64,000 nucleotides of DNA, taken from the NCBI RefSeq assembly GCF_000758685.1, contig NZ_CP009286.1:2634501-2698500 (forward strand), given 5' to 3'. Made by a program: the position numbers and the translations under genes. The DNA comes from Paenibacillus stellifer (GTDB lineage Bacteria; Bacillota; Bacilli; Paenibacillales; Paenibacillaceae). The notes beneath the pieces are model-generated. The model made no database searches and was not told where the DNA came from. It worked only from the letters and a program-made list of their open reading frames with translations. This document shows, one piece after another, positions 35,728-43,995 of the stretch. Positions within the stretch are counted from its first letter, which is position 1. Each line of letters starts with the position of its first letter.

Positions 35728-36666
35728 CTACTCTTCGTAAATGATAACCGACTTCGTCTCGCCGTCATACTTGACAGTTGCCTTTAGAGCTTGGCTCACA
35801 AAACGGACCGGGACAAGCGTCGTACCATTCTTCACGGCCGGTGCGGTTTGGAGTGTTACCTTCACACCATTGACATAGGCGGTCTTGCTGCCGATAACGA
35901 GCTTGACGGAAGTTCCGTCCTTCGTAATCGTGACGGACTGTTCGGCTTGATTCCAGGATACCTCGGCGCCCAGTTGTTCAGCAATAACGCGGAATGGAAC
36001 GAGCGTCGTGCCGTTCTGGACGATGGAAGCCGCGGCTTCAGGCTCTTCGCCGTTCACGTAGAGCTTGATCCCTTTTTTGCCTAGCTTGTCGTATAGCTTG
36101 CCGAGCTTCTTGTAGGAATTGATGTTCTTGACGTTCGCTTTAATCGCGTCCTGCTCCACATAGACGGCGTCGGTCACGCTGCCCTGCTGCTCCAGAATTT
36201 CGGCGACCGCGGTCAGAGCTGCATCCTTGTCTTTGATGGCTTCCAGTCTGGCTTTCATCTCGGGCGTAAGATTGGCGGCGTACTTCGTAAGCAGCAGATC
36301 AGCCAGAATCGCCCCAGCCGGCTTGTCTTCGACATTCTCGATGGCTTTGAGCAGCCCTTTGTAACCGTTCGGGCCTTTATATGTACTCGTTGTTGCGGAG
36401 TCGCGGTACGTATCATCCGTCACCGTGGCTTTTTTGCTATCCTTGTCTTCTTTGCCGTTTTTGTCGGCTTTTCCGTTCTGTTCCGGCTTGCTGTCTTTGT
36501 CTGATTTGTTCTGGCCTTTGGCATTGCCGGATTGGCTGTTACCGGGCGCAGCCGTTTTCTGGGACTGGCTGTTGCCGTTCGAATGGTCCGATTTGGCCAG
36601 GACGGTGCCGGCCATCAGGTTGGCTGCCAGCAGGCAGGTTAAGAGAATCATCCAGCTTTTCTTCAT
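35728..36666 (-). CDS. Secreted protein with copper amine oxidase N-like domain
   Basis: 312 aa from ATG 36666, which follows GGAGG. A signal peptide (MKKSWMILLTCLLAANLMAG, cleavage near VLA-KSD) is followed by a low-complexity Ser/Asn/Lys/Asp region (KADKNGKEDKDSKK) that looks like a flexible linker. The middle holds LAKYAANLTPEMKARLEA helices, and the C-terminal domain has VPFRVIAEQLGAEVSWNQ, VKLVIGSKTAYVNGV, TTLVPVRFVSQALKATV, typical of the amine-oxidase N-like repeats in Paenibacillus surface proteins. Not an oxidase. Longer frame to 36978 lacks a ribosome site. Confidence 0.8.
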   Translation of the reverse strand: MKKSWMILLTCLLAANLMAGTVLAKSDHSNGNSQSQKTAAPGNSQSGNAKGQNKSDKDSKPEQNGKADKNGKEDKDSKKATVTDDTYRDSATTSTYKGPNGYKGLLKAIENVEDKPAGAILADLLLTKYAANLTPEMKARLEAIKDKDAALTAVAEILEQQGSVTDAVYVEQDAIKANVKNINSYKKLGKLYDKLGKKGIKLYVNGEEPEAAASIVQNGTTLVPFRVIAEQLGAEVSWNQAEQSVTITKDGTSVKLVIGSKTAYVNGVKVTLQTAPAVKNGTTLVPVRFVSQALKATVKYDGETKSVIIYEE

Positions 36667-36746
36667 TGATGCTTTACCTCCTTGATGTGTTGGTACACCG
36701 AGAGATATCGGCTGTAAGGGGTTCTCTTTGAAGGGGTTTCCGTAAA

Positions 36747-36822
36747 ATGAGCCGGACGGCCTAGCGGGATGACCAGACGGTAGCGTGATCATGATCAAGA
36801 ATGATCCCGCTGCCCGGCTCAT
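36747..36822. repeat. Nested long inverted repeat between two minus-strand genes
   Basis: An outer ATGAGCCGG/CCGGCTCAT pair (36747-36755, 36814-36822) surrounds an inner AGCGGGAT/ATCCCGCT pair (36763-36770, 36804-36811). It lies after thiE and before the copper-amine-oxidase-N gene. It could form a cruciform or a two-tier terminator, though there is no T-run. Confidence 0.55.
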
Positions 36823-36829
36823 TGTTCGG

Positions 36830-37504
36830 TTAAACCGTATGGACCAGTTTCGAAAAAGCTTGAGCCGCCTCTTTGGGGCTAACCGCGCCTGTAATGGCCG
36901 AAATGACCGATACGCCGTCTGCACCGGCTTCAAGTACAGGCGCGGCGTTATCCGCCGTAATTCCGCCGATGCCGACAAGCGGAATATCGATGCCCGCTCT
37001 GCGGAGGTCCGAAATCAGAATCGTGCCCTGCACAGGGCGGGCGTCATCCTTGGACGAGGTCGGGTAGACGGGGCCGATCCCGAGATAGTCGGCCCCGTCG
37101 GCGATGGCCTGCGACACCTCATCCGGCGTATGTGCGGAGACGCCGATGATTTTGCCGCTGCCGAGCCGATCCCGCAGCAGGCGGGCCGGCTCGTCGTCCT
37201 GGCCGACATGCACGCCGTCGGCATCCAGCTCGATTGCCAGGTCGATGTCATCGTTGACCAGGAAGGGGACGCCATGCGCCCGGCAGATGCCCTGAAGCTC
37301 ACGGGCGAGCGTGGTTTTGGCGCTGCCTTCCAGCGAGCCTGCCCCTTTTTCACGGAATTGAAAAATCGTTACGCCGCCCGCAATCGCTTCGGTCAAAATC
37401 TCGGCAGGCGGGCGCTTGCAGTTGACGCTGCCCAGAATCAGGTACACTCCAAGCAGCTTGCGGATTGCCCCGGGCTCCAAACGCTCCGCCGGATGATTAG
37501 TCAT
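36830..37504 (-). CDS. thiE: Thiamine-phosphate synthase
   Basis: 224-aa enzyme joining HMP-pyrophosphate and thiazole phosphate into thiamin phosphate. Motifs: TIFQFREKGAG (pyrophosphate binding), VPFLVNDDIDLAIELDADGVHVGQDDE, YLGIGPVYPTSSKDDAR, VGIGGITADN and a C-terminal GVSVISAI. ATG 37504 overlaps the end of thiD by 8 bp. It is the last gene of the thiD-thiE pair. Confidence 0.93.
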   Translation of the reverse strand: MTNHPAERLEPGAIRKLLGVYLILGSVNCKRPPAEILTEAIAGGVTIFQFREKGAGSLEGSAKTTLARELQGICRAHGVPFLVNDDIDLAIELDADGVHVGQDDEPARLLRDRLGSGKIIGVSAHTPDEVSQAIADGADYLGIGPVYPTSSKDDARPVQGTILISDLRRAGIDIPLVGIGGITADNAAPVLEAGADGVSVISAITGAVSPKEAAQAFSKLVHTV

Positions 37505-38324
37505 TATCGCCCACTCCTTCACCGCGAAGTCTCCGCATATAAGCAAAATGGTTCGTCGGACCATGTCCCGAACCGATTCCGAGTCCGTCTTCAATCGCGG
37601 CACGGATAAAAGCTTTGGCGGTCTTCACTGCTTCATCGGTTGTCCGTCCTTTGGCCAGCTCTGCCGCGAGCGCAGCCGAATAGGTGCAGCCGGTGCCATG
37701 GGTATGCGGGGTGTCGATTCGCGGGCTCTCGATATAGGTGAATTCCGTGCCATCGTACAGCACATCTGTAACGGCTCCCGGCTCAGCGCCGTGGCCGCCT
37801 TTGACAACGACGTAACGCGAGCCCATTTCCGCGATCCGGCGGGCCGCCTCCTTGCAGTCGTCAATTCCCGCTATAGTCATCCCGGCGATGATCTCCGCCT
37901 CCGGAATGTTCGGCGTTGTCACCAAAGCGAGCGGAAGCAGATACTGGGCCAGAGCCCGGACCGCTTCCTGCTGCAGCAGGGGAGAGCCGCCTTTCGCCAC
38001 CATGACGGGATCGACCACAAGGTTCTTCCAGCCGTACCGGCGGATTCCGTCCGATACCTTACGGATAATTTCGCTGCTGAACAGCATGCCGGTCTTCACA
38101 GCGTCGGGCGTCAGATCCTCGCCGATGGAGTCAAGCTGGCGGGCCACTGCTGCAGGTTCCAGCGGATAGACGCCCTGAACTCCAAGCGTGTTCTGCGCCG
38201 TGACAGCCGTCAAAGCGGACATGCCATAGACGCCAAGCTCCTGAAACGTCTTCAGGTCGGCCTGGATGCCGGCCCCGCCGCCGCTGTCCGATCCCGCAAT
38301 GGTGAGTGCTTTGTATACCTTCAT
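37497..38324 (-). CDS. thiD: Hydroxymethylpyrimidine/phosphomethylpyrimidine kinase
   Basis: 275-aa bifunctional kinase making HMP-pyrophosphate. The ribokinase-like fold is shown by IAGSDSGGGAGIQADLKTF, QNTLGVQGVYPLEPAAV, VDPVMVAKGGSPLLQ and the anion-hole DTPHTHGTGCTYSAALAAEL containing the catalytic Asp-Cys region. AAAGGAG precedes ATG 38324. It is coupled to thiE. No separate riboswitch is seen upstream. Confidence 0.93.
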   Translation of the reverse strand: MKVYKALTIAGSDSGGGAGIQADLKTFQELGVYGMSALTAVTAQNTLGVQGVYPLEPAAVARQLDSIGEDLTPDAVKTGMLFSSEIIRKVSDGIRRYGWKNLVVDPVMVAKGGSPLLQQEAVRALAQYLLPLALVTTPNIPEAEIIAGMTIAGIDDCKEAARRIAEMGSRYVVVKGGHGAEPGAVTDVLYDGTEFTYIESPRIDTPHTHGTGCTYSAALAAELAKGRTTDEAVKTAKAFIRAAIEDGLGIGSGHGPTNHFAYMRRLRGEGVGDND

Positions 38325-38412
38325 GATGAAAGCTCCTTTCCAGGGTCATGATTGAAATTCCCTGATTGTAGGGCATAGCTAAGAATTGCAGGTCCATTAC
38401 AACAATAAGGGA

Positions 38413-38955
38413 GTGAGCGAACTGCGTATTCGTCAATTGATCGCCGTACCTCTTGCCGCCGGTCTGCTGCTTGGTGATCCCGCTGCCGCAGCAGCCGCTT
38501 TGCGGCCAGAAGGGACTGTCCCGGCCCCGGAGCCAGCCAGCGGCAAGATGCCTGCGGATCATGGCACAAGACTGCTGTTGACTTTGCTGTATCCGCACAT
38601 TCAAGCCGAACTGAAGCGGTGCTATAAGGACACGAAACATCCGGAAGTTCAGTTCGCCCCGTTTCTGTCGGGTGCTTCGTCCATCGTGAAGATGGAATAC
38701 GAATCCTCAGGCATCAACCTGACACTACTCGTGCATCCCTATGTGGGTCCCCATCTGACAGTGGGGGAGGATGAGCTTGATTTTCGGATCGATAATATCG
38801 GCCAAGTCACCGCATTGGGTTGCAGGCATCTGCGCGACTATCCACTACCTTGGAATTATGCCGTTACTCCGGGTAATGACCGGGTTCTGGCGAATGGATT
38901 GATTCCTGAATCACCTGCTGTGTGTGATGGAAGAACGGTGATTGCTGGACACTGA
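38413..38955 (+). CDS. DUF3888 domain protein, exported
   Basis: 180 aa, on the strand opposite to the flanking thiamin genes. An exported N-terminus (LRIRQLIAVPLAAGLLLG) is followed by LLLTLLYPHIQAELKRCYKD and by LLVHPYVGPHLTVGEDELDF, the DUF3888 pattern. Start choice is difficult: the GTG 38413 used here overlaps AAGGGAG, while a non-standard CTG at 38422 has ideal spacing. It splits the thiamin genes, with no clear terminator after thiM. Confidence 0.7.
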   Translation: MSELRIRQLIAVPLAAGLLLGDPAAAAAALRPEGTVPAPEPASGKMPADHGTRLLLTLLYPHIQAELKRCYKDTKHPEVQFAPFLSGASSIVKMEYESSGINLTLLVHPYVGPHLTVGEDELDFRIDNIGQVTALGCRHLRDYPLPWNYAVTPGNDRVLANGLIPESPAVCDGRTVIAGH

Positions 38956-39004
38956 TTGCAGAAAGTGGATTGGCTGCCGGACGTTGATCAGGCGTTCCGA
39001 CCGA

Positions 39005-39796
39005 TTAGGCTTCCTTGATTTTGGACAGCTCAGCGTAACGCTCAGTCGTCAGAACCGAGAGCTGGTTCAGGAATTCGATCTGGAAGCTGCCCGGTCCCTG
39101 CCCGGCGGTCTTCCCGGCTGCGATTTCTGCGGCGACACCGTAGAAGGAGATTGCTTCAGCCGCCGCCTCAAGCTTCTGGTCACCTGCGACCGCAAGGAAA
39201 GCCGCGACGACAGAGCTGAGCAGGCAGCCCGTTCCCGTTACCTTGGTCAGAATCGGATGGCCGTTGGCGGCGATGTAGGTCGTCTTGCTGTCGGTGATGA
39301 CATCCTCAGCCCCGGTAACGATGACGATGCAGTCCAGCTGAGCGGCGGCTTTCCTTGCGATGGCGACGACATCGCCCTCGCCCGATCCAGCGTCAACGCC
39401 TTTGCTGGACCATTTCTCGCCGATGACATTGGCCACCTCGGCGACATTGCCGCGAAGTGCCGTAAGCTTTATTTCGGAGGTGAGGCGGTGCGTAACCTCG
39501 GTGCGGTACGATGTTGCACCCGCTCCGACGGGATCAAGCACAAGCGGCACGCCGTGTGCGTTGGCAGACTTCCCGGCCAGCAGCATCGACTTGATCGCAT
39601 GTTCGTTCAAGGTGCCGATATTAATGAGGACCGCGCCGGACATGGCCGCGACATCGGCCACTTCCTCATGGGCGTCCGCCATGAACGGAGAAGCGCCGAG
39701 CGCCAGCAAGCCGTTGGCGGTGAAATTGGTCACGACAATATTCGTAATGTTGTGAATAAGGGGATTCGCATCCCGCAGTTTTTGAATAAAAGACAT
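39005..39796 (-). CDS. thiM: Hydroxyethylthiazole kinase
   Basis: 263-aa enzyme that phosphorylates hydroxyethylthiazole for thiamin salvage. ThiM marks: [62 protein letters not shown], and the P-loop-like [19 protein letters not shown] near the C-terminus with the conserved cysteine. It follows the HMP-precursor importer under the TPP riboswitch. Confidence 0.93.
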   Translation of the reverse strand: MSFIQKLRDANPLIHNITNIVVTNFTANGLLALGASPFMADAHEEVADVAAMSGAVLINIGTLNEHAIKSMLLAGKSANAHGVPLVLDPVGAGATSYRTEVTHRLTSEIKLTALRGNVAEVANVIGEKWSSKGVDAGSGEGDVVAIARKAAAQLDCIVIVTGAEDVITDSKTTYIAANGHPILTKVTGTGCLLSSVVAAFLAVAGDQKLEAAAEAISFYGVAAEIAAGKTAGQGPGSFQIEFLNQLSVLTTERYAELSKIKEA

Positions 39797-39814
39797 CTTA
39801 AATTCCTCCCTGGA

Positions 39815-40897
39815 TTATAAATTGACAAAAGCGTCTTCCGCTTTGATATCTTCCGTAAGCAGACTGCTATCGATCAGCCACTGGCGCACCTTGTCCCAGC
39901 TTGCCGGGTCCTGGGTTCCGAAAGGCTCGCTTCCGGCATCCATCAGCGGAAGCAGAATATTCAGACTCTGCTTCTCGATATCGGCGTCAAGCGGCGCCGT
40001 CTTGTCCTCATGCTTCATCAGAATGGAGAGCGCCTCGTCCGGGTGCTCCTGAACGAACTTTTGGCCCTCGCGCATCGCCGTGAGGAACTTGGTGAAATCT
40101 TCTTTGTGCTTCTCGATGCCCTCATCGCTTGCGACCAGCACCAGCTCCGAGTAGTCCGGCACACCGTAATCCGCCGGATTGATGGAGACGACCGGATGGC
40201 CTTCTTTTTGAAGCAGAAGCTGTTCATGATTGATGAAGCCGCCCATTATGGCGTCCGTCTGTCCGGTTGAGACTGCCGGAATCAGGTCGTAGCCGACATC
40301 GACGAACTGCACTTTGGCCGGATCGCCGCCGTCCGCTTTGACCATCGTCTTGACGGCTTCTTCATACAATGGAATGGAGGAATAACCAACCGATTTGCCT
40401 TCCAGATCCTTCGGGGTCTTGATGGAGCCGCCTTCCGGCGCCATCAGATGTGCCAGCGGATGCCGGACGATCGAAGCAATGGATTTGACCGGAATCTGCT
40501 CGCCGCGCGCCATCAGCACCTGAGGCTGGTAGCTCAGTGCGAGATCGATTTTGCCTGCTGCCGCAAGCTTCAGCGCATCATTCGTATCTGCGGGCATCTG
40601 GATGTCGACATCAAGCCCCTGTGCAGCGAAATAGCCTTGGTCCTGGGCAGCATACAGGAACGAATGCACGGCGTTCGGATACCAGTCGAGCATCAGCGTG
40701 AGCTTGGATGCAGGCGCGCTCGAAGATTCTGCCGCCGGCTGCGAAGACGCAGCAGGGGAAGAAGATTCGGTAGATGAGTTCGAAGCCGATTGGCCGCAGG
40801 CGGCTGTCAGCAGAAGTAGGGACAGCGCCGGAAGAAGCGCCATGCGCCTAATATGCGACAAGGTTTTGGATGGAAGAGATCGGGTTACAGGGTTCAT
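39815..40897 (-). CDS. ABC transporter substrate-binding protein, ThiY-like (HMP precursor)
   Basis: 360-aa lipoprotein of the NMT1/THI5-like family. ATG 40897 overlaps the permease stop (ATGA) and is preceded by AGAGGAT. Signal: LSHIRRMALLPALSLLLLT with lipobox TAACG, followed by a Ser-rich linker. The ThiY core includes LTLMLDWYPNAVHSFLYAAQDQGYF, KIDLALSYQPQVLMARGEQIP, VGYSSIPLYEEAV, VGYDLIPAVSTGQTDAIMGGF and VPDYSELVLVASDE. It probably captures formyl-aminopyrimidine or related thiamin pyrimidine breakdown products. This is inferred from family and TPP regulation. Confidence 0.88.
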   Translation of the reverse strand: MNPVTRSLPSKTLSHIRRMALLPALSLLLLTAACGQSASNSSTESSSPAASSQPAAESSSAPASKLTLMLDWYPNAVHSFLYAAQDQGYFAAQGLDVDIQMPADTNDALKLAAAGKIDLALSYQPQVLMARGEQIPVKSIASIVRHPLAHLMAPEGGSIKTPKDLEGKSVGYSSIPLYEEAVKTMVKADGGDPAKVQFVDVGYDLIPAVSTGQTDAIMGGFINHEQLLLQKEGHPVVSINPADYGVPDYSELVLVASDEGIEKHKEDFTKFLTAMREGQKFVQEHPDEALSILMKHEDKTAPLDADIEKQSLNILLPLMDAGSEPFGTQDPASWDKVRQWLIDSSLLTEDIKAEDAFVNL

Positions 40898-41670
40898 TGC
40901 TGTGATCCTCTTTTCTTTAAGATTAGAAATTCGAGCAGACGGACGGCAAGAAAGAGTAGAAGGCCCATCGCCGACAGCAGGAAGATGGCGGCGAACATTT
41001 CGGCGCTGTGCAGGCTGCCTGCCATTCGGCGGCTGTAGTAGCCGAGCCCCACGGTGCCTCCGAGCCATTCGCCGATGGTTGCGCCGATGACACAGTAGAC
41101 AACGCACAGACGAAGTCCGGAGAAGAAGGAGGGCAGCGCCAGCGGAATGCCAACCTTCAGCAGCAGTTGGCGGCGGCTCGCGCCCATCGTGAGCAGCAGG
41201 TCGCGATAGCCCCCGTCGCTGCGCCGCAGCCCATCGTATACGCCAACGACGATAGGGAAGAAGGCTGTCAGGAAGACGACCGCGACCTTGCTCCACATCG
41301 AGTAGCCGAACCACATGATGAAGAGCGGCGACAGCGCGATCAGCGGAATCGTCTGGCTGATGACGATGAACGGATACAGCGCTTTTTCCACCGTGCCGGA
41401 GAGATGCATGGCTGTTCCGAGCAGGATGCCGACCAGGATGGACAGCAGGCAGCCGGTCAGTGTCTCCGCCAGCGTCGCGGGAAGATGCGTGCGGAGCAGC
41501 AGTCCGGCGTTGTCCAGAAGTGCGGCCATGATGGAGCTTGGCGCGGGCAGGATGAACGGCGGTACATGGCCGGTGCGTACGGCTCCTTCCCAGAGAGCCG
41601 CAATCAGGAGAAGCAGAAGCAGGAACAGGCCGTAGCGGGACAAGATTTTGCTAAGCGAGGCGGGATTCAT
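40894..41670 (-). CDS. ABC transporter permease, ThiX-like
   Basis: 258-aa inner membrane permease (BPD_transp_1). It has about six spans, beginning LLLLLLIAALWEGAVRTGHVP, with the EAA-type loop VYDGLRRSDGGYRDLLLTMGA that docks to the ATPase. Its ATG at 41670 overlaps the ThiZ-like gene by 20 bp. Part of the TPP-controlled importer. Confidence 0.88.
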   Translation of the reverse strand: MNPASLSKILSRYGLFLLLLLLIAALWEGAVRTGHVPPFILPAPSSIMAALLDNAGLLLRTHLPATLAETLTGCLLSILVGILLGTAMHLSGTVEKALYPFIVISQTIPLIALSPLFIMWFGYSMWSKVAVVFLTAFFPIVVGVYDGLRRSDGGYRDLLLTMGASRRQLLLKVGIPLALPSFFSGLRLCVVYCVIGATIGEWLGGTVGLGYYSRRMAGSLHSAEMFAAIFLLSAMGLLLFLAVRLLEFLILKKRGSQQ

Positions 41671-42412
41671 ACAGCCTCCGTTCCAGTTCGGCTCTCATGG
41701 CAACGAAGCCGGGCTCATAATTCGACTGCAAGCTGCGCGGCCTTGGCAGCCCGACCACAAGCTCTTGAAGCGGGCCGCTGCTACCCTTCGGCATCAGCAG
41801 CACCCGGTCGCTGAGGAGCAGAGCTTCCTCCAGATCATGTGTAATGAAGAGGGCGGACCGTCCGAGTCCGTCCCACAGCTCCAGCAGCCAGCGGTGCATG
41901 TCCCGCTTGGTAATGGCGTCGAGCGCGCCGAATGGCTCGTCGAGCAGGAGCAGTTCCCCTTCGCACAGGAGGGTGCGAAGGAAGGCCGCGCGCTGGCGCA
42001 TGCCGCCGGACAGCTCATGCGGATATGCCTTCTCGCTTTCGGCAAGGCCGAAGCGCTGCAGCATGTCCCGCACATGCGCTGTGGCGGCAGCATCCGCCTT
42101 GCCCTTGATTTCCAGCGGCAGCAGGCAGTTGTCCTGCACCGTGCGCCAGGGCAGCAGCAGATCCTGCTGGGGCATGTAAGCGGTCTTGCCGAGACGGCCT
42201 GTCTCGGGAGCCAAGCCCTGCAGCCGGATGCTGCCCCCGGTCTGCTGGACAAGACCGGCGATGATTTTGAACAGCGTGCTTTTGCCGCAGCCGCTGGCTC
42301 CGACAATGCTGACGAATTCGCCGCGCCGGACGGTCAGCGACAGCTCCGAGAAGAGCGGCGGCTGCCCGGGAAAGGCGAAGCTCAACCGGTTCAGCGCCAG
42401 AAGTTCGTCCAT
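41651..42412 (-). CDS. ABC transporter ATP-binding protein, ThiZ-like
   Basis: 253-aa ATPase energising the pyrimidine importer. Walker A GASGCGKSTL near residue 40, signature LSGGMRQRAAFLRTLL, Walker B LLLLDEPFGALDAITKRD and switch histidine SALFITHDLEEALLLS are all present. AAAGGAG precedes ATG 42412; it is the first gene after the riboswitch. Confidence 0.9.
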   Translation of the reverse strand: MDELLALNRLSFAFPGQPPLFSELSLTVRRGEFVSIVGASGCGKSTLFKIIAGLVQQTGGSIRLQGLAPETGRLGKTAYMPQQDLLLPWRTVQDNCLLPLEIKGKADAAATAHVRDMLQRFGLAESEKAYPHELSGGMRQRAAFLRTLLCEGELLLLDEPFGALDAITKRDMHRWLLELWDGLGRSALFITHDLEEALLLSDRVLLMPKGSSGPLQELVVGLPRPRSLQSNYEPGFVAMRAELERRLYESRLA

Positions 42413-42464
42413 AATGCGTTTCGCTCCTTTCCGGTTTATGCCAACCTGTTACTCTTAAAGAAAC

Positions 42465-42504
42465 AAAGACCCGTCCATTTCCGGAAGGAAATGAACGGGT
42501 CTTT
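42465..42504 (-). terminator. Expression-platform terminator of the TPP riboswitch
   Basis: On the minus strand an 18-bp stem (AAAGACCCGTTCATTTCC with its complement, one mismatch) ends in TTTGTTTCTTT, between the aptamer and thiZ. Ligand binding is expected to favour this hairpin and stop transcription. Confidence 0.75.
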
Positions 42505-42565
42505 AACAAGTTTATGCCGATGATTGCAGGTGTCTGCATGGCTTGAAATGTAAGGTCCTGACGTT

Positions 42566-42650
42566 CACTTCCCTCCGCTGGTATAATCCAGATCAGGTTC
42601 CAAGGGTCTAAAAGCGCGGGCTTTCGTCTCAGTCCAATTGACTCCCCTAG
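42566..42650 (-). ncRNA. TPP riboswitch (THI element)
   Basis: Read on the minus strand, the conserved aptamer sequences are clear: CTAGGGGAGTC, ACTGAGA, then ACCCTTGGAACCTGATCTGG, ATTATACCAGCGGAGGGAA. These match the P1-P5 core of the TPP riboswitch. It heads the operon of importer genes and thiM. Termination is by the hairpin at 42465-42504. Confidence 0.95.
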
Positions 42651-42686
42651 TGAAATGCGGTCATTATTCGGTTGTGATTGTGTTTA

Positions 42687-42716
42687 ACTATAACATACCT
42701 CATGCCTGGGTCTCAA
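42687..42716 (-). promoter_or_regulatory. Promoter of the TPP-controlled operon
   Basis: On the minus strand TTGAGA (42716-42711) and TATAGT (42692-42687) are separated by 18 bp, placing the start of transcription just before the riboswitch. Confidence 0.6.
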
Positions 42717-42742
42717 TGAAGGATTTCAATATAACCAAACAG

Positions 42743-42779
42743 CCGCCCCCCGTGCATTCGCACGGAGAATCGGCTTCTC
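42743..42779 (-). terminator. Terminator of the SLH protein gene
   Basis: On the minus strand GCCGATTCTCCGTGC pairs imperfectly with GCACGGGGGGCGGC around GAAT and continues TGTTTGGTT. Confidence 0.6.
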
Positions 42780-42844
42780 AAAATATGGAGCAAAATCACA
42801 TTTTATCCTTAGTTAGGTGCATAGTCTTATTGATACCATCGGCA

Positions 42845-43507
42845 TTACTTCGCCTTATGCTCTTGCAAATACTCCAGCGCGTTGTACAGCATAACAGCCG
42901 CTTCCGCACGGGTGATCTTGTCCTTGGGATGGAAAGCTTCGTCTGCATTCAGCGTGTTGACTTTGTAGGTCAGCGAGCGCTGGACTGCGCCCTGGTAGGA
43001 AGGAGTGAGCTGGTCCTCATCGGAAATAGCCGCAGGTTTGATATTGATCATCGGAAGTCCGCCGGCTTGCTCCATGCCCTGGATCAGGTAGAAGGTGAAC
43101 TGCTCCTTGGTCAAAGGCGCCTTGGGATCGAGATCGGACGGCAGGTCGACATGATTATAGAAGGCGTTGATAAAAGCCTGGGCATACCAGGCGTTGTCCG
43201 GCACCTTGGCGAAATGGTCGCTGGCCTCCGGCGCCTTCACGAAATCAATGGCTGCCAGACTGAGCTGGAAGCCGCCCGAAATCAGCTGGACGCCTTCGGC
43301 AGCCGTCAACGCCTGCTCCGGTTTGAACTCTGAAGCCGTCAGGCCTTGAACGAAGCCTCTTTCATGCAGGCTCTCAATTTTATCCTTGTCCTTCATTGAT
43401 CCCAGATCGGTGAATTGACTTCCGGCAGCGAAGCCCGAAGCTCCGGTTGAAGCGGTAATCAGTGAGCTGATCGCGAGTGCCGCGAGTACATGTTTGGTCG
43501 ATATCAT
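42845..43507 (-). CDS. Secreted SLH-domain protein
   Basis: 220 aa from ATG 43507, preceded by TGGAGGTG (the upstream GTG at 43519 lies inside that site). A signal peptide (STKHVLAALAISSLITAS...GFAAGSQ) is followed by SLH-type modules: FTDLGSMKDKDKIESLHERGFVQG, KPEQALTAAEGVQLISGGFQL, and a C-terminal module with FHPKDKITRAEAAVMLYNAL. These anchor proteins to pyruvylated cell-wall polymer. Short overall, so it is possibly a wall-associated regulator or scaffold rather than an S-layer protein. Confidence 0.82.
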   Translation of the reverse strand: MISTKHVLAALAISSLITASTGASGFAAGSQFTDLGSMKDKDKIESLHERGFVQGLTASEFKPEQALTAAEGVQLISGGFQLSLAAIDFVKAPEASDHFAKVPDNAWYAQAFINAFYNHVDLPSDLDPKAPLTKEQFTFYLIQGMEQAGGLPMINIKPAAISDEDQLTPSYQGAVQRSLTYKVNTLNADEAFHPKDKITRAEAAVMLYNALEYLQEHKAK

Positions 43508-43995
43508 TATTGTCTGCACCTCCAGTAGAGTACGGCCTTGCGGGCCGCCATCACTATCTAAACGGAAGTGCAGTGGAAAATGTTGCTGGTTCGTCCACGC
43601 GGCGGATTTGACGGTGCAGTACTGCCTTCGAATTCATGTACATGTCTTTGTGCCGCGGTTTAGCTAACCGATTTCTTCTTAACTGTCTGACGCTTCTTCT
43701 TCATTCGCTGAAACCTCCCCATAATGATGTGAGTTCCCAACATCTTATTGAGGAGGCTATAGTTATGTAGGGCAAATATCAGGGAGGTGAAGATTTAATA
43801 TTCAGTGGAAAAAAAAGCGCTGTTAATGATCGTTAAGACTCCACATTCGCATCATTCCATTTCGGCATTTCACGCTAAAATGCTCCGGATCTGGCGATCC
43901 GAAGCATGCATTGGGCAAATTGGATTGTCTCAGCCGCGATCCCTAATCCTTGCAACCCTCGATCCAATCGGACCCCGGAGATTCGGTCACAGTAA
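43508..43995. other. Intergenic region upstream of the SLH gene
   Basis: No ordinary gene is supported in this stretch of nearly 500 bases. It holds a minus-strand 14-codon ORF (43660-43704) with a GGGGAGG ribosome site and a hairpin (43880-43907, ATGCTCCGGAT/ATCCGAAGCAT) then four T on the minus strand, probably a terminator for the gene ending at 43996. The 65-codon plus-strand frame at 43805-43999 has no well-placed ribosome site. Confidence 0.5.
43660..43704 (-). CDS. Possible 14-residue basic peptide ORF
   Basis: The ORF reads MKKKRQTVKKKSVS and is preceded at normal spacing by GGGGAGG. It is very short, strongly cationic and free-standing upstream of the SLH gene. It could be a leader, an antimicrobial-like peptide, or chance. 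Confidence 0.35.
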   Translation of the reverse strand: MKKKRQTVKKKSVS

